A stretch of DNA of 64,000 bases from Caryophanales bacterium UBA4278 (GCA_002395065.1 DGVS01000005.1:62001-126000); one strand, 5' to 3'; numbered from the stretch's first letter, positions 24,982-34,055 are shown. Made by a program: numbers and translations. Notes: generated by a model from the sequence alone, not told the origin.

Positions 24982-25307
24982 TATCTCTTTTTCGGACTTT
25001 CTAAAACTTGCTCAATTGAAACTCTCTCGCGTTCTTCTTTGGAGAAAATATTCACAATAACATGATAAGCATCGATCAAAATCCATCCAGATTCTGGAGT
25101 TCCTTCTTTGTGCGAGTAATTAACTTTCTTTTCCTCGAGCTTATCGATAATAGCATCGGCCAATGCTCCGAGTTGACGAACGTTTGTCGCCGAACAAAGA
25201 ACATAATATTCCGCGAAAGGCGTTCTTTCTGAGACATCAATTACTGAAATATCTTCTGCTTTATGATCAGAAAGAACTTTTTTAACCATTTGTACAACTT
25301 TATCCAT
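24981..25307 (-). CDS. rsfS: Ribosomal silencing factor RsfS
   Basis: A 108-residue protein of the RsfS/Iojap family that binds L14 on the 50S subunit and blocks subunit joining in starvation. The family pattern is clear: AEDISVIDVSERTPFAEYYVLCSATN, then H-K-E-G-x-x-x-S-G-W-I-L-I-D, then V-I-V-N-I-F. It is the last gene of the yqeG-yqeH-nadD operon, the usual Firmicutes neighbourhood. AGGAG lies in the nadD 3' end, and the gap is two bases. Its stop codon touches the dif site. Confidence 0.95.
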   Translation of the reverse strand: MDKVVQMVKKVLSDHKAEDISVIDVSERTPFAEYYVLCSATNVRQLGALADAIIDKLEEKKVNYSHKEGTPESGWILIDAYHVIVNIFSKEERERVSIEQVLESPKKR

Positions 25308-25309
25308 TG

Positions 25310-26413
25310 TTAATCTCCTAAATACATTTTAAAGCATTCGTCAGTAAGACGATTTTTAATATCTTTAGCATGAGCAAGTAAGTACTTGCGGTTATCTTTT
25401 AAAGTATCTAAAAATCCTTGTTTCCAGTTTTTCATGCACGAATTAATTAAAAAACGAGAATCAAATTGGCGAGTTGGTTCGATTTTGTCTGCGGCATAGA
25501 CCACCATTCCAAGTTCGCTCATATTTGCGCAGCCTGTGCAATGGAACTTCACCGCATCAAGAATCTCTTTGTCTTTGATATGGAAATCGTTTATTAAGAT
25601 ATATTCACCAATAAATTGGTGATAAGCAAAACGTGGCATATCTAAATAATCTTTGTATTTTTCTTTCATAACTTTTTCAGGATCAATTTTTCCATAGTTG
25701 GTGAGTTTGCCAATATCGTGGAATAATCCGGTAAAGTAATACTTTGCAGGATTTGGAAGATTATTAACAACCGCAATTTGGTATGCTAGCTTTGCGACTT
25801 CGATGGAGTGGTTTAATCGTTTTTCATCCACATATTCACTAACTTTCTTTACATAGTAAAGATGATGCTTTTCAATATAGTTTAAAACTTCTTTTGGAAG
25901 ATCAAGCGACATCCCTAAACGAACTGCGGTTGAACTAACTTCACCGCTTTCTAAATAGTTCAGATTAATCATGTTATATTTGTAAACAATATCTTCACTA
26001 ATAAGAACACCTGGTCGAGGAACATAGACAATCTGCGTTAGTCTTGCCAACAACTCAGCATCCTTCCATTCTGGGAATTTATTAACCTGGTCTCCACCAA
26101 TTAAAAGGTAGAGTTTTGATTTTGGGTATTTCTTATAGAAATAACTAATGGTATCAATTGTATAATTCACTTCACTTGTGGATTTCAGTTCATATTCACT
26201 GATTTGTGACCCAGCAGGAGCGTATAGGCGAAGAACTAGCTTCATCATTTTTAAACGGTCTTCACCACTGGCCTCGCATTCTTTCCATCGTGGAGAACGT
26301 GCCGGCACGAAAATGACGTCTGCGTTTAGCTTGAGCGATGCAGCACGCGCAATACGAAGATGACCATTATGGATTGGATCAAAAGATCCACCGTAAATGA
26401 TGTAATTAGCCAT
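25310..26413 (-). CDS. nadD-yqeK: NadD-YqeK fusion: nicotinate-nucleotide adenylyltransferase plus HD hydrolase
   Basis: A 367-residue fusion. Residues ~1-190 are NadD, which makes deamido-NAD from nicotinate mononucleotide and ATP: GGSFDPIHNGHLRIA near residue 8, GGDQVNKFPEW near 105 and SSTAVR near 160. Residues ~195-367 are a YqeK-type HD-domain phosphohydrolase, with H-S-I-E-V-A near 202, LFHDIGKL near 230 and A-A-D-K-I-E-P-T-R near 310. YqeK proteins hydrolyse diadenosine tetraphosphate. In Bacillus the two are separate adjacent genes. Here the frame is continuous without a stop or internal restart, so one polypeptide is expected. Confidence 0.93.
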   Translation of the reverse strand: MANYIIYGGSFDPIHNGHLRIARAASLKLNADVIFVPARSPRWKECEASGEDRLKMMKLVLRLYAPAGSQISEYELKSTSEVNYTIDTISYFYKKYPKSKLYLLIGGDQVNKFPEWKDAELLARLTQIVYVPRPGVLISEDIVYKYNMINLNYLESGEVSSTAVRLGMSLDLPKEVLNYIEKHHLYYVKKVSEYVDEKRLNHSIEVAKLAYQIAVVNNLPNPAKYYFTGLFHDIGKLTNYGKIDPEKVMKEKYKDYLDMPRFAYHQFIGEYILINDFHIKDKEILDAVKFHCTGCANMSELGMVVYAADKIEPTRQFDSRFLINSCMKNWKQGFLDTLKDNRKYLLAHAKDIKNRLTDECFKMYLGD

Positions 26414-26416
26414 TAA

Positions 26417-27559
26417 TTATTTGGTTAAGACCTTTGGTCTTGACGAATAAATCGCCACTCCTTTTGGAATGCAGATACGGAATGTTTGGTTCGCGGCTTT
26501 AAAGTTGATCCAACCTAAACCTTGAACACCAATATCACGATAGTTACTTTCAGTAATTGTAATTTCAAAGACGTCTAAATCATGCCCAGAGTGAATTCTA
26601 GGAAGTGATGGCACAAGACGTTTACGTAAAACAGATTGAATAAATTTCTCATCAACATGTTGTCCGGTAATCTTTTTTAATTCAACATGGTCGTGGAAAT
26701 AGCATTTAAACTCGGTTTTCTTGCCTTTTAGAAGTTGGATGTAGCCAATACCACCAAAGCAGAGAACTTGGCCTTCCTCGAGGCTTACTTTTTTGGCCTC
26801 AACAGCCTTGGTTAGATAGATTTGCTTAAGTGTGGCCTTATCGAGGTTATAAAGAATCGAGTTATTAATGGAAAGTCCTGGAGCATCATATAACGATGTT
26901 GTTCTAGAAAGAGGAATCTCCATAACTGATAATTTTGTTTTTGGATATAGATGTGTAGAGATAGTTCCTTTACTCATATTTGAGTAAACACGAAGGAACG
27001 ATTGAACAAGAGTGGTTTTACCACTCATTGAAGCTCCGACAACGTAGACATCTCTTCCGTTGCGGAGTTCGTATATTCTAGAAAGAATATGTTTAGCGTT
27101 TTCATCGGTTGTTGCTGTTGCTAAAACAACGTCGTCCTTGGTTAATTTAATTCCAGATGCACGGAAACGATGGGCGACATATTCTTTGGTGTCTTCTTCG
27201 GTACATGTTGGTGGCAAAAGGTCAAATTTGTTACCGACAACTAAAATATCCATACCTTGGATAATCGCGTTGATCTGGAGAGAGAAACTAGCTTCAAAAG
27301 AGAAGAGGTTTACTACGTAAACAAGTAGAGCGTTTTTACGTTTTGCATCCATGACAAACTTCAGATAGTCTTCACTGACTTCTGGTTCGTTGGATTTGTT
27401 GCGATAACGTTCCAGTTCAAAACAATGGTCACAGAACAAAAAGTTTTGTGATGCGTTTTCGAGTGTTTCTTTCTTAACGTAACCTTCTTTTGTTGGGTCT
27501 TCGCTTTGTAAGACTGCGCCGCAACTATAGCAGCGACGAATTTGAGAAATTTTTGCCAT
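26417..27559 (-). CDS. yqeH: Ribosome biogenesis GTPase YqeH
   Basis: A 380-residue circularly permuted GTPase needed for 30S assembly. An N-terminal zinc ribbon (CYSCG near residue 10, CDHC near 40) precedes permuted G motifs: G4 GNKFDLLPP near 105, G1 GASMSGKTTL near 170, G3 DAPG near 215. The start ATG at 27559 overlaps the last base of the yqeG stop (TAATG) and follows GGAGGG at good spacing; an upstream TTG is less likely. The C-terminal half is the RNA-binding part. Confidence 0.95.
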   Translation of the reverse strand: MAKISQIRRCYSCGAVLQSEDPTKEGYVKKETLENASQNFLFCDHCFELERYRNKSNEPEVSEDYLKFVMDAKRKNALLVYVVNLFSFEASFSLQINAIIQGMDILVVGNKFDLLPPTCTEEDTKEYVAHRFRASGIKLTKDDVVLATATTDENAKHILSRIYELRNGRDVYVVGASMSGKTTLVQSFLRVYSNMSKGTISTHLYPKTKLSVMEIPLSRTTSLYDAPGLSINNSILYNLDKATLKQIYLTKAVEAKKVSLEEGQVLCFGGIGYIQLLKGKKTEFKCYFHDHVELKKITGQHVDEKFIQSVLRKRLVPSLPRIHSGHDLDVFEITITESNYRDIGVQGLGWINFKAANQTFRICIPKGVAIYSSRPKVLTK

Positions 27560-28080
27560 TATCTTTCCCTCCAATCAATTAATTTGCCTTTTCGTTTTAA
27601 ATGACGACGAATTGGGCGATCAAACAAGCGGTTAAAGTGGGTTGTTGGTTGGTCTTCCTTAACAATTTTATCTGTGAGAATACATAGTATTCTAGCACGA
27701 TTTGCTGAAGCAATATCCGTGACCGTTTGGTCACCAATCATCACCGCTGTTTTTAAATCAATTTGTGCTTCTTTTAGTTTACGAATCAGCTTTCGAGCAA
27801 ATGGTTTGCCCACTGCTGAAGCATATCTAACTCCGAGAGCATTAGCGTATTCTTGGACACGTTTGCCAGTGTTATTAGAGATGATGAACAACTCAATCCC
27901 ATTTTCTTCAAGAAACTGCTTAAATGAAACAACATTTGCGCTCGGTGTTTTTGTTTTATACGAATCTAGAGTATTGTCTAGATCCGATAAAACGGTCTTA
28001 ATCCCATGCTTTTTATAAAAATCAATTTCGATTTCGAATATTGATTTCGCATGAGCATAAGGAGTGTAAACTTTGCACAT
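27559..28080 (-). CDS. yqeG: YqeG family HAD phosphatase
   Basis: A 173-residue HAD-superfamily IIIA phosphatase with the nucleophile motif SDLDNTLD near residue 32, motif 2 around ISNNT near 70 and VMIGDQTVTD near 120. Its place before yqeH-nadD-rsfS is conserved in Firmicutes; its substrate is not firmly known. TATAAT ends exactly 6 bases before the ATG and there is no ribosome-binding site, so the operon mRNA probably begins on the start codon. Confidence 0.93.
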   Translation of the reverse strand: MCKVYTPYAHAKSIFEIEIDFYKKHGIKTVLSDLDNTLDSYKTKTPSANVVSFKQFLEENGIELFIISNNTGKRVQEYANALGVRYASAVGKPFARKLIRKLKEAQIDLKTAVMIGDQTVTDIASANRARILCILTDKIVKEDQPTTHFNRLFDRPIRRHLKRKGKLIDWRER

Positions 28081-28086
28081 ATCTTA

Positions 28087-28092
28087 ATTATA
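28087..28092 (-). promoter_or_regulatory. Leaderless promoter of the yqeG operon
   Basis: Perfect TATAAT on the - strand; six bases (TAAGAT) separate it from the ATG at 28080. The predicted start site is the A of the start codon. Confidence 0.65.
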
Positions 28093-28138
28093 CACATTCT
28101 TTAGTTAACTAAAAGTGAGAATAATTCGCATATGTATG

Positions 28139-28167
28139 AAAAAAACGCCGATTTCGCAGCGTTTTTC
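28139..28167 (-). terminator. Terminator after parC
   Basis: On the - strand AAAAACGCTG pairs with CGGCGTTTTT (one wobble) around CGAAAT, followed by more Ts. It lies between the parC stop and yqeG promoter. Confidence 0.88.
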
Positions 28168-28184
28168 ATTAATTTTGGAGTTAA

Positions 28185-30809
28185 TTAGTCATCCAGAATA
28201 TCATCATCAAAGATGGAGATTTGGGTATAACCTTTTTCCTCTTCTTTTTTCATCTCTTCTAAAGAAGTTTCTTCGGATTTATTGTCTTCTTTGAACTCAA
28301 CAACATCCTCTTTTGGAACGTAGTGAGAAACGATCTTATCATCCACAAATTCACTTGATTCAACAAACGGCGTAATTAAGCGAATTTTTGCGCTTATTTC
28401 GACACTTTGTTTGGCGTATCGATCCATTGGAGTGAGATGATAATCATCCACAACAATGTCACGAATCTCCTGCATGTTGTCTAAGAAGCGAATCGTATTC
28501 GATTCTTCTTCCTTGTTAAGCTTGAAGGCGTAAACAAGTTCATGGACATCAGATTTAAATGACTTAAAGACACATGAAGAGTGACCTAAACGAGAGGTTA
28601 ATTCGGTCTTTTCCACATCATAAATTCTGACGCAGGCTTTATTGGTAATAACAACGACTTTTCCTTTGGTGTTATCCTTTGGATAAGCAAGGACATTTAC
28701 GATGTGCGCTTTACCTAGTTTAGCAAACGATTTTACACCACCACTACGCATGCCGCTTGTTGGTAGTTCATTTTCATTAAACATCGTTGAATTTCCATCA
28801 CTAGTGAAGAGGACCAAATTCGAATCCCCGTCAGTTAATGTGACGTCAGCTAATTCATCATCCTGGAGTAATTTGATGCAGATCAGTGGTTTAGAATAAC
28901 GGACAACTCGGAAATCCGAGACTGGAAGACGTTTAATTTGTCCGTTTTTGGTGACAAGAGCAAAGAATAAGTCGCTTCTAAATGTATCTACCGCATATGC
29001 ACGCACTATTTTTTCATTAGGATTTAAAGAAATTAAATAGTTAATGTGACGACCTTCTTCTTTCCACTTATTTTCGGTTAATTGGTGCACTGGAATATAA
29101 AGGAAGTTCCCATCATTTGTAAAACAAATGAGATAGTCGGTTGTATAAACTTCTCCATTATAAACAAGGACGTCTCCAGCTTTCATACCTGGAAGTGGGT
29201 TTTCTCCGCTTGAACGATATGATTTTAAGGAGGAATATTTCATATAACCATCACGAGTAATTGCGAGTTTAACAAGTTCTTTGCTGATTAAATCACGTTT
29301 ATCAATGGTTGCTGATTCATGTTTATCAACAATTTGTGTTTTTCTCTCGTAACCATATTTTTTGGAGATTTCACGAAGATCACTAATCAGTAGACGATTG
29401 AGTTTATTTCTGTCTTCAAGAATTCCTTTTAGGAATTCGATTTTCTCTTCTAAGGATTTTTTCTCATTTAAAAGTGTTGTGATGTCGGTGTTAGACAACT
29501 TATAAAGTTGTAACATGACAATCGCTTCAGACTGTGCTTCACTAAAACCGAATTTTTCTTGTAAATTCTTCTTTGCATCAGCTTTATCTTTCGATTTTCT
29601 GATTAAATCAACGACTTCATCAAGAATTGAAATGGCTTTGATTAAACCGTCAACGATATGCAGACGTGATTGGTTCTTATTCAGTTCGAAATTTGAGCGT
29701 CTTGTGATGACGTTAACTTGGTGTTCAATATAACAATCAATGAAATCTAGAAGATTCATTGTTTTTGGTGAACCATTAACAATCGCGACCATATTGGCCG
29801 AGTAAGAAGAACGTAATCCAGACTTACTTAAAAGGTATTGATGAATAACGTCAATATTCGCTTCTTTTTTGACATCGATAACAATGCGTAAACCTTGACG
29901 ATCAGATTCATCACGAACTTCAGCAATGCCTGGTAAAACATTGTTGTGTCGGAGCATATCGATCTCGTGAACAATGTCAATTTTAACTGCTTTATATGGA
30001 ATTTCAGTGACGATAATTTTCTTTTCTTTTTCAGTATTAATCACTTCGGTTTTTGAAAGAATTTCGATTCTTCCTCGACCCTCTAAATAGATGTCTTCAA
30101 GACCCTTTGAACGGATGATTAAACCACCGCCTGGAAAGTCTGGTCCTGGAACAAATTGGAGGAGGTCTTTTGGTTCAACTCGGACGTGATTAATGCGATA
30201 AATGATTGCTTCAATAACCTCTCTGAGGTTATGTGTAGGAATTTCTGTGGCCATACCAACAGCGATACCTTCGCTACCATTAACAAGCAAATTTGGAAAG
30301 CGAGAAGGCACGACAACAGGCTCAAAATTTTCATCATCAAATGTAAGCGACATGTCCACTGTATCTTTATCGATATCGCGGATCATTTCTTCAGCGATTT
30401 GACTGAGTCGAGCCTCGGTATATCGATAAGCAGCAGGACCATCTCCATCAATGGATCCGTTGTTACCTTGGAAGTCAATTAATGGGTTATTTACTTTCCA
30501 TGTTTGGCTCATACGAACAAGAGCTTCATAAATGGAACTATCACCATGCGGGTGATAAGTACCCATGACAGCACCAACTGTGTGAGCACATTTTCTTGTT
30601 GGACGAGTGAAAATATTGCCATCTTTGTACATGGCATAAATAATTCTTCTTTGAACTGGTTTTAAACCATCTCGAGCATCTGGAATCGCACGATCCTGGA
30701 TGACGTATTTAGCGTAAGTCGCAAAGCGACTTCCCATAATCTCTTCCATCGTCTCATGATGGATGTTTTCGATGATTTCGACTGGTTGAACTTCTTTTTT
30801 CTTCGCCAT
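28185..30809 (-). CDS. parC: DNA topoisomerase IV subunit A
   Basis: An 874-residue type IIA topoisomerase breakage-rejoining subunit that decatenates sister chromosomes. GLKPVQRRIIYAM near residue 48, the quinolone-resistance region HPHGDSSIYEALV near 87 and the catalytic Tyr in AAYRYTEAR (Tyr130) are intact. A long coiled-coil and a beta-pinwheel C-terminal domain follow. The tail (last ~40 residues) is strongly acidic. ParC rather than GyrA is favoured by pairing with parE, closeness to plsY and lack of a clear GyrA box. GAGGTG in the parE end serves as its ribosome-binding site. Decatenation fits a gene next to dif. Confidence 0.93.
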   Translation of the reverse strand: MAKKKEVQPVEIIENIHHETMEEIMGSRFATYAKYVIQDRAIPDARDGLKPVQRRIIYAMYKDGNIFTRPTRKCAHTVGAVMGTYHPHGDSSIYEALVRMSQTWKVNNPLIDFQGNNGSIDGDGPAAYRYTEARLSQIAEEMIRDIDKDTVDMSLTFDDENFEPVVVPSRFPNLLVNGSEGIAVGMATEIPTHNLREVIEAIIYRINHVRVEPKDLLQFVPGPDFPGGGLIIRSKGLEDIYLEGRGRIEILSKTEVINTEKEKKIIVTEIPYKAVKIDIVHEIDMLRHNNVLPGIAEVRDESDRQGLRIVIDVKKEANIDVIHQYLLSKSGLRSSYSANMVAIVNGSPKTMNLLDFIDCYIEHQVNVITRRSNFELNKNQSRLHIVDGLIKAISILDEVVDLIRKSKDKADAKKNLQEKFGFSEAQSEAIVMLQLYKLSNTDITTLLNEKKSLEEKIEFLKGILEDRNKLNRLLISDLREISKKYGYERKTQIVDKHESATIDKRDLISKELVKLAITRDGYMKYSSLKSYRSSGENPLPGMKAGDVLVYNGEVYTTDYLICFTNDGNFLYIPVHQLTENKWKEEGRHINYLISLNPNEKIVRAYAVDTFRSDLFFALVTKNGQIKRLPVSDFRVVRYSKPLICIKLLQDDELADVTLTDGDSNLVLFTSDGNSTMFNENELPTSGMRSGGVKSFAKLGKAHIVNVLAYPKDNTKGKVVVITNKACVRIYDVEKTELTSRLGHSSCVFKSFKSDVHELVYAFKLNKEEESNTIRFLDNMQEIRDIVVDDYHLTPMDRYAKQSVEISAKIRLITPFVESSEFVDDKIVSHYVPKEDVVEFKEDNKSEETSLEEMKKEEEKGYTQISIFDDDILDD

Positions 30810-30810
30810 C

Positions 30811-32754
30811 TTATTTCACCTCATCAATAAACGAATCAACTTCGTTGAAGTTAATGTTTTCTTCGATCCAACGACGTCTTGTAGCTGGGTCATTACCCAT
30901 TAAAATAGTTAATTCTTGGGCTGCTAATAAGGAATCTTCGATTGTGACTTGAGTTAATTGTCTTGTCGCTGGATTCATGGTTGTTTCCCATAGTTGATCA
31001 GCGTTCATTTCACCTAAACCTTTATAGCGGGAAACCTTGCATCCAGGACCGACTTCTTTCTTAGCTTGTTCTAATCCAATATCATCCCAGGCATATCGAT
31101 GAATCATTTTATGATTCACTTCTCTTTGAACTCGGTATAAAGGAGGCATTGCGACAAAGAGTCGGCCTTTCTTAATGAGTTCCGGCATAAAGTTATAGAA
31201 GAAGGTAATTAAAAGTGTTTGAATGTGTGCTCCATCGGTATCAGCATCAGTCATAATAATGATTTTTCCGTATCTAGCATGATCGATATTAAACGACTCA
31301 TTTACACCAGTTCCGATGGTGTTAATTAATGTCGCACATTCTTCATTTTTAAGGACTTTATCTAAAGGAAGTCCAAAAGTATTTAGTGGTTTACCACGCA
31401 GTGGTAAGATTGCTTGATGACTTCGATCACGTGAGTTTTTCGCTGTTCCACCAGCAGAATCACCCTCAACAATGAATAATTCGTTACTATCATAATCCTT
31501 GGATGTTGCTGGAGTAAGTTTATCAGACAAGACTATGTCTTGTTTGATACTTTTCTTAGAACGGATCTCTTCTTTGGCTTTTCTAGCCGCTAAACGAGCA
31601 CTTTGAGCCTTCAAACATTTCTGGATTAACGAAACAGCAAAATCTTTGTGTTCGTTCATATAATAACTAAAGTTATTATAAATAAAGTTAGTTACAAGAG
31701 GTAAAGCTTCAGGAGTACCAAGTTTTTGCTTAGTTTGACCTTCATATTCGAGCTTTTCCTCAGGTATTTTTAAGGAAATAATTGCGGTTAAACCTTCACG
31801 GATGTCATTTCCATCGAGTTTTTGTTTACTTCGTAAAAGGTTATTTTGTTCGGCATAATCGTTTACAATTTTAGTTAAACCAGCACGTAAGCCTTGTTCA
31901 TGAGTACCACCGTCACGGGTTCTGACATTATTTGCATAAGAATAGATTGTTTCTTGATAATCATCAGAACAGTATTGCAAAGCAATACTAATAGCAATGC
32001 CGTTTTCTTTTCCTTCAAAATAAATCGACTCACCTATACGTTGTTTTTTCTCGGTAAGGTAGTTCACATATTCCTTAATTCCGTCTTTATAGCAGAATTC
32101 CGAATGTTGACCACTTCTTTCATCATGAAGAGTGAATTTTACACCGCGGAGAAGATAAGCACTTTCTTGGATGTGGTTGGCAATAATATCGTATTTAAAA
32201 TCAACACTAGAGAAGATTCGTGCGTCAGGTTTAAATCTGATCAATGAACCACGCTTCTTGGTTTTACCAAGAACTTCGAGTGGAGTCTCAAGTTTACCAC
32301 CATCTTTGAAACGAATATGATAGATTTTTCCATCCCTAAAAACAGTCACATCACAGTAGTCAGAAAGGGCGTTTGTAACAGAGCTTCCGACACCATGAAG
32401 ACCAGCACTACTTTGGTAGGCTTTATTCGAGAATTTTCCACCAGAATGGAGGGTGGTAAAAATGAGTTGAACAGCTGGCATTCCAGTAGCTTTATGGATG
32501 TCGACTGGGATACCTCTACCACCATCTAAAACTGATAAAGAACCATCCTTATGGATGGTTAAGTTAATTTCATTACCATAACCATTAAGTGCTTCATCAA
32601 CCGCGTTATCAACAATTTCCCACACCAAATGATGTAGTCCACTAAGGTTAGTTGAACCGATGTACATGGCTGGTCTTTTTCTGACACCAGAAAGACCCTC
32701 TAAAAGGTCAATATCGGCAGCAGTATAAGACGTGTTTTTATTTGTTTCTGACAT
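30811..32754 (-). CDS. parE: DNA topoisomerase IV subunit B
   Basis: A 647-residue GHKL ATPase subunit. ATP-site motifs are EIVDNAVDEAL near residue 45, DGGRGIPVD near 77 and the G-x-H-G-V-G-S-S-V loop near 115. The TOPRIM domain has EGDSAGG near 425 and DADTDGAHI near 500. It is followed after one base by parC. Upstream is an extended -10 (TGCTATAAT) with a ~20-base leader lacking a Shine-Dalgarno sequence but containing an exact 16-base palindrome. Confidence 0.94.
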   Translation of the reverse strand: MSETNKNTSYTAADIDLLEGLSGVRKRPAMYIGSTNLSGLHHLVWEIVDNAVDEALNGYGNEINLTIHKDGSLSVLDGGRGIPVDIHKATGMPAVQLIFTTLHSGGKFSNKAYQSSAGLHGVGSSVTNALSDYCDVTVFRDGKIYHIRFKDGGKLETPLEVLGKTKKRGSLIRFKPDARIFSSVDFKYDIIANHIQESAYLLRGVKFTLHDERSGQHSEFCYKDGIKEYVNYLTEKKQRIGESIYFEGKENGIAISIALQYCSDDYQETIYSYANNVRTRDGGTHEQGLRAGLTKIVNDYAEQNNLLRSKQKLDGNDIREGLTAIISLKIPEEKLEYEGQTKQKLGTPEALPLVTNFIYNNFSYYMNEHKDFAVSLIQKCLKAQSARLAARKAKEEIRSKKSIKQDIVLSDKLTPATSKDYDSNELFIVEGDSAGGTAKNSRDRSHQAILPLRGKPLNTFGLPLDKVLKNEECATLINTIGTGVNESFNIDHARYGKIIIMTDADTDGAHIQTLLITFFYNFMPELIKKGRLFVAMPPLYRVQREVNHKMIHRYAWDDIGLEQAKKEVGPGCKVSRYKGLGEMNADQLWETTMNPATRQLTQVTIEDSLLAAQELTILMGNDPATRRRWIEENINFNEVDSFIDEVK

Positions 32755-32764
32755 ATGCTTAATT

Positions 32765-32789
32765 CAATTTCCAGAAATTGATTATAGCA
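32765..32789 (-). promoter_or_regulatory. parE promoter and downstream palindrome
   Basis: TGCTATAAT (32781-32789) is an extended -10. Immediately downstream CAATTTC and GAAATTG (32765-32780) are exact inverted repeats over the expected start site, a plausible operator or leader hairpin. Confidence 0.6.
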
Positions 32790-32853
32790 AACAAAAGGTT
32801 GAAAAAGCACGGAGTTTTTTATTAGAATAAATGACGTATTTAGGAGATTTGAA

Positions 32854-33594
32854 ATGGATATTATTTTATATAATATAATCGTCGGTTTTTTATCATTAAT
32901 TTTAGGTTATTTTTTTGGATCTATTCCAACAGGAATCATTCTTGGAAAGGTCTTTTTTCATCGTGATCCACGTCAAGAAGGCTCAAAAAACTCGGGTGGA
33001 ACGAACGTCGGAAGACTATTTGGTAAGAAAATTGGCTTACTTTGCATCATCCTCGATATGATCAAAACTGTGATTCCTTTAATAATTGCTTGGTCAATTA
33101 TTAAATTCTCTTCCTTAAACCAAGTTTTAGTCGATAACTTTGGCTCTGGCTTATGGAACAATGGAGTCCTTTATGTTTATCTTGCTCCTTTAGGAGCAAT
33201 GGTTGGACATTGTTATCCTGTGTTTGCGAAGTTTAATGGAGGTAAAGCTGTGGCAACTGTCGCAGGATTTGTTCTTGCAACATCATGGTTACTCTCTGTT
33301 ATCGGTTTAGCAGTCTTCTTTATAGTTCTTAAAATTAAAAAGTATGTTTCACTTGGTTCCATGGTTACAATCGTTGTTGTGACACTTGTTGCTTGGATCA
33401 TGGTTATCGTTAAATACTTTGGTCCAGTCTCATTTGCAAACTTCGGAATGTATGGTTGGGGCGATTATGTTGTTGCCGGATTTGAGTATGCCGGTGTGAT
33501 GACATTCGGAGCGGCGTTATTAATCTATAGACACCGCACAAACATCAAACGATTGAGCAATCATGAAGAATCAAAAATTAAGTGGTTAAGTTAG
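32854..33594 (+). CDS. plsY: Acyl-phosphate glycerol-3-phosphate acyltransferase PlsY
   Basis: A 246-residue integral membrane enzyme that starts phospholipid synthesis by acylating glycerol 3-phosphate from acyl-phosphate. Motif 1 SKNSGGTNVGR near residue 46, motif 2 GHCYPVFAKFNGGKAVAT near 120 and a C-terminal R-H-R-x-N-I-x-R-L motif are visible among about six membrane segments. It is ~40 residues longer than usual, mainly in the loop before the last segment. AGGAG precedes the ATG. It is divergent from parE, a neighbourhood also seen in Bacillus. The stop codon is part of the TTAGTAR element. Confidence 0.94.
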   Translation: MDIILYNIIVGFLSLILGYFFGSIPTGIILGKVFFHRDPRQEGSKNSGGTNVGRLFGKKIGLLCIILDMIKTVIPLIIAWSIIKFSSLNQVLVDNFGSGLWNNGVLYVYLAPLGAMVGHCYPVFAKFNGGKAVATVAGFVLATSWLLSVIGLAVFFIVLKIKKYVSLGSMVTIVVVTLVAWIMVIVKYFGPVSFANFGMYGWGDYVVAGFEYAGVMTFGAALLIYRHRTNIKRLSNHEESKIKWLS

Positions 33595-33623
33595 TAGTTG
33601 TTTAGTAGCAAATTAGTAGATAA
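33591..33623 (+). repeat. TTAGTAR 11-base-period element 3 (plsY 3' end)
   Basis: TTAGTAG occurs at 33591, 33602 and 33613, each exactly 11 bases apart, and a degenerate TTACAGT lies at 33624. The plsY stop codon is inside the first unit. Because 11 is not a multiple of 3, the UAGs fall in all three frames. Confidence 0.85.
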
Positions 33624-33637
33624 TTACAGTGTTGATA

Positions 33638-33692
33638 AAACACTCATCTATATTGTGGATAAACAAATTATTCCGATTTGATGGGTGTTTTT
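33638..33692 (+). terminator. Large-loop terminator after plsY containing a DnaA box
   Basis: AAACACTCATC (33638-33648) pairs with GATGGGTGTTT (33680-33690, one wobble), then Ts. The ~31-base loop holds TGTGGATAA (33654-33662), a perfect DnaA-box consensus on the opposite strand. The 33595-33817 gap holds nothing else I can name except the yneF terminator. Confidence 0.6.
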
Positions 33693-33766
33693 CATTGACA
33701 CTTTTTAAAATCGTCAACGTACCACTACCACAACTGCACAAAATTTTTATATAGCAAAATTGGGCA

Positions 33767-33793
33767 CAAAAAAAGCGCCCGTTTAAGGCGCTT
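33767..33793 (-). terminator. Terminator after yneF
   Basis: On the - strand AAGCGCC pairs with GGGCGCTT around TTAAAC and is followed by seven Ts. It is a strong, GC-rich stem. Confidence 0.9.
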
Positions 33794-33817
33794 AATTTGC
33801 TTGGGTGAGGAATTGTC

Positions 33818-34039
33818 TTACCCGTTTCTTTTCATGCTGTTCATGACCGCTCTGACTTGAGCTTCAGATGGCTTGCGTCCCATCTGTTGGAACATGGCAC
33901 GAATCATCTTTTCGTTGATTGGAGGATTCTTCTGAAGTTCACGCTTGAAGAACCAACGTGAGAGGAAGAAGCCCACCGCAAGACCGACGATTAAGACACC
34001 AATAAGGGCTCCAATGAAGCCGCCGACTGAGATATCCAT
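33818..34039 (-). CDS. yneF: YneF family small membrane protein (UPF0154)
   Basis: A 73-residue protein with one N-terminal membrane segment (residues ~7-27, Gly/Val/Leu-rich with FFLSRWFFKREL at its exit) and a soluble tail. The tail carries NEKMIRAMFQQMGRKPSEAQ, the hallmark of the YneF/UPF0154 family found in Firmicutes and Mollicutes. Function unknown. It follows efp after 16 bases with a ribosome-binding site (AAAGGAG), so the two are probably co-transcribed. Confidence 0.93.
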   Translation of the reverse strand: MDISVGGFIGALIGVLIVGLAVGFFLSRWFFKRELQKNPPINEKMIRAMFQQMGRKPSEAQVRAVMNSMKRNG

Positions 34040-34055
34040 AATTTAAATCTCCTTT

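Noticed and set aside
28185..32754. gyrA/gyrB instead of parC/parE
   Set aside because: Order parE-parC next to plsY and no clear GyrA box favour topoisomerase IV; gyrase genes normally lie near dnaA.
24822..33662. TAG-rich repeats with DnaA boxes as a replication origin (DnaA-trio type)
   Set aside because: DnaA-trios repeat every 3 bases, not 11. No dnaA/dnaN is near, genes converge rather than diverge here, and a dif site lies in the middle, so this is the terminus side.
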